A DNA stretch of 64,000 nucleotides from Isoetes taiwanensis (taxonomy: Eukaryota; Streptophyta; Lycopodiopsida; Isoetales; Isoetaceae): assembly GCA_021234155.1 (NCBI GenBank), contig JAJEKV010000671.1:57001-121000 (forward strand). The letters are read 5' to 3'. Below the pieces are notes generated by a model. That model was given only the letters and a program-made list of their open reading frames with translations. It was not told the origin of the DNA and made no database searches. Both the position numbers and the translations under genes were made by a program. This document shows, one piece after another, positions 56,608 to 64,000 of the stretch. How positions within the stretch are numbered: position 1 is the stretch's first letter; each line of letters begins with the position of its first letter.

Positions 56608-58150
56608 ATTTTTTTTTTTGAAGGATAAAAGGAATTTTCCATTTTATAGGTAAACCATTACCGCGACCTTATAGCGAGGATAAGACTTTTCCCTCCCTAA
56701 CAAGTTTGAAGAGGGATATAGCTACAAAGCCCTTTTGATCGCATGTAGATGCCTTCTTCTTAAGGTGGTGGGGTTTGATGAAGGGTCTCCCAAAACAAGG
56801 GAAACATCATCTTCAACCACACACTTGAACTTTGAAGCTTCTTTCTATATGGAGCTGCGATATTTGTGGTCGTAGTATATGCTTCTTTGCCTAGAGTGAA
56901 CGGAGTGCGCCTTTTCCATATGACCATAATGCCCATGATCCGGACAATATGAAAGCTTTGCGTTTTGAATCGCCATTCTCTCATGGATATCTACCTAGAA
57001 GGAGATCGTTGGTCCCTGCTGTAAATGTTGAACATATCATACCACCTAACCACACAATCTTGCAAGTCGTACTGCACTTCCTGCTAAGCAAGTTAGAGAT
57101 TTCTTCCTCCATCTTGCACAATGGACATAGAGGCTCCCGCGTTTGAATTTGATACCCTTCATTTTTACCATAGGAGCCCTATGAATTACTTGCCATAAAA
57201 AAAGAATCTAATTTCGGGGAGTGGGAGAAGTTTTGTCCATCCACCCCTCCAAATTTCCTTGGTGCAAAGGTCGTGTTGACTTGCACATTCCATTGAGTCG
57301 GTAGTACAAAGTACCTTTTGTCTTCAAATGCTTATATGCTGATTTCACAAATGACCTCCCCTGCCTGGAGATTGATCGAGAACCCAGGTTTCTTACTCGT
57401 GGCTATTTATGTGGTTTGGAAGGCTTTTACGCAATACATTCCCACATTGTTTTGTCGCTATTCTCGAGGCCGTTTTCCTTGAATACCATCCATTCTCGCT
57501 TAATCGACCACCTTACATACACCATTGCACACATGAATCAATGCCACGGTTGATCCATCTTCTCAACACTCGTGTCGCCTACCAAAGGGCTAAGGGACCG
57601 CTCTTATTACTTGATAGTTGATTTGAATCCACCATGGTGGAGTAGTACTTTCACCGCACAATTACCGATATTCTTGTGGAAGAGCTCTTTCACCACATAC
57701 GAATGACCTCTTAAACGGTAAGGAGGCCTCGGGAACTTTGGTTTCAAGCCATAATAGAACCATGGAAGAGATACTACTTCAGGCCGATACTTTCTAGCAT
57801 GTGCAGGAGAAACATATGGCCCCTGTATGAGTTGGAGGCCCGGGTAACCGTTTTCTCCTCTAAAATATTCCACATGCTTTTGGCTACTAGTATTTTGCTT
57901 TGTAAGGTTAAGCCAATCATGCCTATTCCCCTTCTTCCTTATCTTTTTTACATTTCCACCCATGCTATTTTCACTAGTGCTCCTTCCTCGTTGCCTCCCC
58001 CACAAAAAGATTTCTAATTGTCCCTTCCATTTCTTTTTATTTCTCTGGTGGGCTATGAGGGAGGAGAGATGAGGCATGGATGTAATGCGTCTTTGCCAAA
58101 GACATGCTTCTCTACTACTATCACACTTGACCAATGATAGTTTTCGCGAC
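56608..58150 (-). mobile_element. 5'-truncated L1-type LINE 3' end with zf-RVT domain, minus orientation
   Basis: Plus-strand TTTTTTTTTTTGAAGGATAAAAG at 56609 onward is the poly-A and terminal CCTTC of a minus-strand LINE. Just inside, about 57130-57080, the minus strand encodes EPLCPLCKMEEEISNLL, a C-x2-C of the zinc-binding domain that follows RT in plant L1 elements. Further upstream IAHQRNKKKWKGQLEIFLWG (about 58070-58005) matches the 'I..F.W' block after RT. The single long frame at 58134-57607 mixes true and shifted frames. The RT core itself is not present, so the copy is truncated. Confidence 0.65.
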
Positions 58151-58490
58151 TTTCCACCAATTGAGGATAAGCGTAATCTATGATTTGCAACATATGTTAT
58201 TGAGAAGTTTTAGTACTTATGTGAAATCGTACGCCTAAGGTAGGTATGTCTTTGATATAATAAATGTAAAATTAATGCCATAATTTCGACCACATGGATT
58301 GTTAAGATATCTTTATTCATTATTTTCCATTCCTTATCAGCGGTTTTTCCTATATTTGATTCTTGACCATTGATCTTTGGAATATTCTACGGTATGTGCC
58401 AAATCAAAAGGCCATTAAATTTTTTTTGCCAATAATTGGTCAGCTTACTTCAATGGTCCAAATGCCACACACGCGGTTAGGGGAAAGATT

Positions 58491-58516
58491 AAAAAAAAAA
58501 AAAAAAAAAAAAAAAA
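58491..58516 (+). repeat. poly-A (26)
   Basis: A pure A run. It may be the tail of an unrecognised plus-strand retrocopy ending here. Confidence 0.95.
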
Positions 58517-60274
58517 GAAGGTGAAGGTATCCTTAATCCCGGACCAGGCAAGGCCATGAGATTCCAGCCCCTCACCGTATAGGCTCGATCTCTGCCCCAA
58601 TCCGGCTACTCAGAAGCAAATCGAGCAAATATTGAAAAATCTCGGGAAAACCGCTTGAAAGCTAAGGCCCAGGAAAAATTGCTTAAAAAGCTAACAGGTG
58701 AGAGCAATGAACAACAGCAGAGCCTTTGCCCAAAAATGAGGCCAGGATTCTATCTTGCACCGATTCAAAACCTAGGATTCTCCCCTTACCGTGGGATTTC
58801 ACCGTAAAACAACACAAAACACAAATCGGAGGATCAAAGGAAAAATGCCAATGGTGCAAACTCCCGAGAACTCACGGTACCGACAAATAACATACACACC
58901 TGCTCTACCTCCGCCTATGGCCCCGAAAAATACAAAGCCATCTTTGGCTATGTTTAACTCCAACTATGGCCCGTAAACTATGGATCCCGAATCATTCGTG
59001 GTTGCGTGCCTGCGGCCCCCGTTGAAACTCGGCTGCATCGATCAAGTGGAGCCATAAAGATTCAAGCCAATCTCGCCTCAACCGGGCTATTCGGCAGAAT
59101 ACCTTCCACCAAGTCTTGAATCTCTCCCTTCAACTCTATGCACTATCATTGTTGAAAACCTGCACACTGCAATAAACCCCCGCCACAAAACCCTCGTGCA
59201 CTTTTGCACCAGCCGATTCCACAAATCCACCTCCTCTTTACAAACGGGCCATTCGGCCTTTGCCTTGCCTTGCGAAGAAGAAAGAGGCTGGCCCCATCCT
59301 TCCATTCTTGTACCTTGCATACAACCAAAGCAAAAATTCCATCCAGAGGCGATTTTAGAATGGTCATTTTAATCGCCAGCAAGCAACTCTCAAATCACTC
59401 AAAATATATACACTTTAACCACGATTTTGAATACAATACAACCCTCAAATCTAGGCAAAACCGTAAAGTGAGATACCCCTCCCCAAATGCAAACAGAAAT
59501 AATTAGGAACATTATACCCATACGACCACATGGATTGCCCATAAAATAGTGAATACAAATTTGAAAAAACAGATTCAACATGGAAGAATAGAAGTAAAGA
59601 ACAAAGGTCATTACAAATTACTACACGTTAGCTCAAAGGGACAATGAGACATACTATTTGTGACTCACTCCTTTACAATAATGTTCCTTTTATGTATTTT
59701 TATTGTGACACTGCAAATTGACCCTCGGATTATTACTGTGAATTTTGACCACAATGTGTTTGCATGGTATGCTCTTTTTAACAATGAACAATCTGAAATG
59801 ATGATTGCAATGCAACCAACAACCTCATCCACGGAAGGTGGGCAATTTTTAGTCACATTTATATAGTAGAATTTTATATAATAGAGAATATGCAAGTATG
59901 ATATATATGTTAGTGGGGAAAAATTGTAAAAATAAAATAAGTTAAAAGATCGTGAGTAATGAGTCTAGTCCTAGTAAGATTCATCGTACATTATTATGGC
60001 ATAAAATTTCCTAGCCATTGAGCGGTAGGATGGGGACTCCCAATTGTAATGGATACCATCTAAACCGTCCACGCGTAACACTTCTTTTTCCTGCTATCAC
60101 CCAGGCCATCGCCCAGTTCCGACACTCTTCTTTCTTTTTTTCTTTTGAAAGCGGTAGGAAGCTTTAGATGTAAGCTTTGTATCGTGATCAACTCCATCTG
60201 GTCTGCGAAGTTTTGATCCACCATTCTCGATCATCCCAGAATTATCCCTGGTTTTGCCACCAATCTTTTGAAAA
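58517..60274. other. no supported gene upstream of the DDT gene
   Basis: Short frames only. A T-rich CTTTCTTTTTTTCTTTTGAAAGC near 60128 resembles the 3' terminus seen at 53.5 and 56.6 kb, but no element body was recognised. Confidence 0.35.
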
Positions 60275-61135
60275 ATGTCTGGCAGAGTACTTCGGCCCAG
60301 AAATTCTGTTATCCAAAAACGTAAGGCCAAGCCCGCGAGTCGGAGAAATGCTATAGCCCATCCGGGCCTAGTTCCTCCTGCCTCGCGCCGTCCCAATAAA
60401 GCAGACATAAGCTGAGAAGCATGTGGAGTTGGCATCCGTTTTAGGTTTTCATCAATGTCAAGATTTACAATTCACTTTCTTTTCGGCTATTTTGTAAGAC
60501 ATTAGCAACTCCAAGAGTTTGTAGTTGATTTGCAGATTTTTTGGCCTATACTGGAACTTGATCGGCCAATTTCTCCTGAGGATTTGGGATGCAATACTGG
60601 AGCCAAATACCAAGCTAGATGATCTGCATGTTGCACTGCTCAAAGGTATTCGTATTTGATGGAGCTTTACAAACGCAACAAACATTTATTCATTGAAGGT
60701 AATGCTTATCCATTTCATGTAAGGCCTTGATCAACAATGGATTCATGGTGGAGATTCCTTGGAAGTGCGAAGTTGAACTATCCCGTCAAAATCTGGGTCA
60801 CATTTCTTCTCCAGAAACTCAAACAGCATTGGCATCTGAGTACTAAGCCTTTTTATCATATACCTTTATTTTTGCTTAGCACATACTCTAGTTGATTCTT
60901 TTTCTTGACTTCTCATTACGCACTTGCCAGGGTCTTCAAAGGGCCTTACCCATTTTAGAAAATATAACGTAAAATTCTTTCTTTCCTTCATTATCTGAAG
61001 AGTTTAGGTGTAACAAATTTTTTGATTTCAGAACGATTGGAAGCAGCATATAAGAACTTGACCCTTCAGTGAGAGTAGACATTTGAAGTTGCTTTGTGAG
61101 AGATTTGTCTTGAGGTACGAGCTGCCATTATAAAT
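60275..61135 (+). pseudogene. DDT/WHIM-domain nuclear protein gene, exons with small indels
   Basis: DDT proteins are chromatin factors that contact ISWI-type remodelers. From ATG 60275 the first exon reads MSGRVLRPRNSVIQKRKAKP, a basic nuclear start. In a shifted frame it continues with EKHVELASVLGF near 60419, the first DDT helix. Exon 2 (after a TTTGCAG acceptor, about 60536-60645) gives ILELDRPISPEDLG and then, in another frame, AILEPNTKLDDLHVALLKG, the typical DDT end. About 60770-60838 reads VKIWVTFLLQKLKQHWHLS, expected next in this family. From 61032, after a TTTCAG acceptor, ERLEAAYKNLT is followed by shifted sequence matching SVRVDI.K.LCEICLE, a WHIM1-like helix. At least four one- or two-base shifts occur, several in homopolymers. 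It is therefore either a pseudogene or a real gene with sequence errors. Confidence 0.6.
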
Positions 61136-61329
61136 CATACATAAGAAACGGTGTGTGGTGGATCTGTTACTTTCTTTTGCTGCGCCTCTATAGTATTAAC
61201 ATATTATTGAGGGATCTTTTACATGCTTAATGCAGTACTGTGAAAACTGAGGGAAGAGCTCACTTTGATAAAGGGGTCATTATGATTTGACTTGGAATCT
61301 ATATTTATGTTAAAATAAACACCTTTATT

Positions 61330-62578
61330 TATTTTGTTCTGTTACAAACAAGTTTGACATCTCAGTGCATGGCGAACTTGGAAAGGTATTATATAACCAG
61401 GGGGTGAGTATGGCCCAATATAAAATATATGGCCTTACTAGGCAATGTATCAGTAATATATATTGCCTTTGGACTAGGTGAATTGGCATAGCTTATTTTT
61501 TTATTTATTTATGCAAAACCATATTCTTTTTCCATTTTTACACACGTTCTATGACAACCAAGACAACTTCCAGGACATTTGTAAATGGAGTCACTAAAGA
61601 CCCTAATCAGATAACCATATTTCAAGAAAGAGTGCTTTACGCGCTTAAGAAGCATATCTTGATTGCCAATTACTGGTAGGATTTTGGTGCAATGTTCTAT
61701 TGATGCTTTTCTAAAACCATATCTTACTAGGTTACTTCAGCAACAGGTGTGAAGAGGATCATCATTCTGGATATAGATTGTACAGGAGCTGTCAAATAAA
61801 CAAGCTGTGGCTATAAGGACAGTTAATACCAGCGCTATACTAGGGAGGCGATTTACAAAGCTAAACTCTTTGGAGTTTCCATGTGAAATTGGTATGTAAG
61901 TTTAGCCATTCTATACAAAGATGAGTTTTTAGTTCTGTACAAAATGGAAAATATAGGTTGTCTTCACTTTTCTGAAACATGCCTGGAGCTATTAATTACT
62001 TACATTAGCCAGAAACTCATTTACAATCATCTTAATCGAAATATTATTGTCTTTGAAGCAGCAAAACGTGGCTATCCTTTTTCTGCCCTTGTAGAATATG
62101 TTATTGTTTTGCCTCTGTTTATATCTGATATTGCAAAAACTACTTTCTGGTACAAGAACATCCTTTTCAGCAAGTAGGAGCCCTGCAGAGTTGATTTAGC
62201 AAAGGGGTGATACTTCAAGAATTATTCCACAGGTGGAAGTGCTTGCGAGAAGGTACTATGTATACTTGATTTATCACACCTGGTAGCACCTTCTTTACTA
62301 GCTGTATATAATACAGAAAGAGAGGAATTCCCTCAGAAGAAGCAGCTTAGCGTAGAAGCTAGGATGTTTTCTTGATCAGGGGATTGCTGGTGGCGTTCTC
62401 TTAAGTCGAAAACCAGTGGTATATAATTATGGTAGGCAATCTGCTGAATATCTTTTTTGGTTCCTACTAAGTTTTTAGGTATTTCCTTGATGCAGACAGG
62501 ATTTAAAGAAAGATTATCATGATATAGCAACATGGGGGATGCAGCAATTTGGTCCAATGCTAATTCAGCTTCAGCAGT
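61330..62578 (+). pseudogene. exon-like pieces downstream of the DDT exons
   Basis: Splice-bounded, protein-like pieces continue on the plus strand. About 61349-61384: FDISVHGELGK before GTATTA. About 61572-61660: NGVTKDPNQITIFQERVLY. About 61787-61891: SNKQAVAIRTVNTSAILGRR, then SLEFPCEI and a GTATGT donor. About 62500-62577: QDLKKDYHDIATWGMQQFGP after a GATGCAG acceptor. I do not recognise them. They may be later exons of the DDT gene or of a second gene. Confidence 0.3.
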
Positions 62579-64000
62579 AAAGGAATGTTTTGCTTATAAA
62601 AATTAGCATATCCCTATTTCTAGCAAAAGTTAAAATACTTCACATAATGCTTAGTATACGTAGAAGACAATTGATAGAAAAATCTGGCCTTTGTCTTAGA
62701 GATTTTTGACATATTTACATAAGTGCAGTGTCCAGCATTTTGAGTCATATCAATTTCAATTCAGTTTTGTAATGCTTAACTTTTACTTATTTTTGTGTGC
62801 AATTACTTTTGCCCAGAAAACTCACAAATAGGAATCTTCCTACTACTTCATAGCACATTAAAATGACTCACACATAATGCTTGAGTATACGAAGAAAAGC
62901 CAGTCTCTTATGCATACTTGGGAGTTAACGATGTGCTGGTCTATTTACGTAATGAAGTTAGCCTAAACTCCAGCTCCTTTTTCATCAAAGCATTTTGACG
63001 TTTATCTCTCTTGAATGAGGAGAAGAGTTACATATAGTATTAATATTTTAAATAAGAGAAATGGAAGTTTTACATGAATCTAGGACAATTCACTTACCTG
63101 TATGTCACCTTGAGGTGAAATAGCCAATATTTTTATCAGTCTTTTTACTAGCATCTTGCTTGTGTTTTTAATTGGAATTTTGGTACTCTTAATTCCCAAA
63201 ACTTTATGATATTAGCCATTTGCTTTATAACGCATCATTCATTTCTCCTCCTTTGGTTTGACTCCACAATTTTTATCTCATTGCGGAATTTCCATCTTGG
63301 AAGCTGCTTTTGTCTTTGGGCTATAAAACATTCGCTCAATTTTTGCCACGATGTCATGTGCGATTCTTCGTTGTCCAGAACATTTCTTCGTTTTGCATGA
63401 CATTTTGCTTTGCGGAGGCATCGAGGTGTTGTGGATAAATGTGGGTGCATTTACTCAAGAAACTAGACGTATTCTCAACTTTTCTTACAATAATGTTGCC
63501 AAGGGTAAGAGTTCATGCAAAATTATATATGGAATGGAATGATTCTGGCAATATTCGTATTTGGTATATATGTATGGTGAGGTGGACCGAAGAATTTGGT
63601 TTGATGTTAGAAAATTTATTAGTGTTTTGGGCTTTACGCTACGTTTACACTGCACAAATATAAGTTGAGATTTTGAAGCGATTTGAAGCTATCCGCGTTG
63701 CGGCCGGTAGAATATTATGCATGTAGAGAGAAACTTTCATCGTTAGATTCGATCTAAATCGCAGCGAAAAATACAAGAGAATTCTAAACGTATACACTTA
63801 CGTGCTTATTTAGGAATTAAGTATCGATTGTTGAGTTCCAAGAGCCAGATATCCATTTTGGTTTGTTCTATTGCTGACACGGGTGGCAAATGAATTTGAC
63901 TGTTCCAAAGCTATTTAGAAGTTTGCCACTCACATGCATTTGAGTTTTGCATATTACAAAGCTATTTCAAACTGCAATAGAAGTAATGTTTTTGTGTACA
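62579..64000. other. no supported gene at the right edge
   Basis: AT-rich. A duplicated CACATAATGCTTAGTATACG word occurs near 62641 and, with one extra base, near 62871. No recognised coding sequence. Confidence 0.35.

Noticed and set aside
57607-58134. 175-codon minus-strand frame as a novel gene
   Set aside because: Parts of it match the post-RT region of a LINE in mixed frames, and a zf-RVT block and poly-A follow downstream, so it is retroelement debris.

Overview
The window looks like nuclear DNA of a large-genome land plant. The evidence is: degraded gene fragments with GT-AG introns that match plant proteins (a plastid-type phosphoglucomutase, a DUF1218-like membrane protein, a DDT-domain nuclear protein); a Ty1/copia element with a plant-style initiator-Met-tRNA primer site; and several plant-type LINEs. 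I lean towards a seed-free plant or a gymnosperm because of the repeat load and the style of the LINEs, but the sequence alone does not settle this. No intact ordinary gene was found. Nearly every coding stretch is broken by stops or one-base shifts. Many of the shifts fall in short homopolymers, so uncorrected long-read errors may add to real decay.

Layout. 0-4.8 kb: decayed retroelement debris (a polypurine tract followed by an LTR-like start near 647, and unrecognised minus-strand coding-like stretches). 4.9-18.6 kb: the most interesting block. It is bounded by two arrays of GATC-rich palindromes in opposite orientation (4.89-5.24 and about 17.82-18.64 kb). Inside are a broken Ulp1/C48 SUMO-protease-like gene (minus), a divergently transcribed DDE-like transposase gene (plus, 7.2-11.6 kb), unrecognised minus-strand exons (13.5-16.0 kb), a C2H2-finger/coiled-coil gene (minus, 17.7-16.6 kb) and two huge CCA/TGG microsatellites in mirror orientation. 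I read this as a candidate 13-14 kb cut-and-paste transposon, or nested remains of one.

20.3-23.9 kb: an L1-like LINE with ORF1 and ORF2 overlapping by ATGA. 24.05-31.23 kb: a satellite-like block made of a 157-bp tandem repeat, an (AG)40 run, two long arrays of one 19-bp unit, and an ~806-bp repeat lying between those arrays in direct and inverted copies. 31.2-34.6 kb: AT-rich, with small duplications only. 34.6-38.3 kb: a LINE (CCHC-ended ORF2) interrupted by a 1.46-kb insertion with a perfect 16-bp target-site duplication.

39.9-43.0 kb: minus-strand gene relics (last exons of phosphoglucomutase; DUF1218-like exons) separated by a 743-bp terminal-inverted-repeat element. 43.4-47.8 kb: a structurally complete but coding-dead copia element with LTRs, primer site, polypurine tract and a 5-bp target duplication. 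49.4-58.2 kb: three minus-strand LINE copies or fragments. 60.3-61.1 kb and perhaps to 62.6 kb: a plus-strand DDT/WHIM-type nuclear protein gene with introns, damaged by small indels. The rest is anonymous AT-rich sequence.
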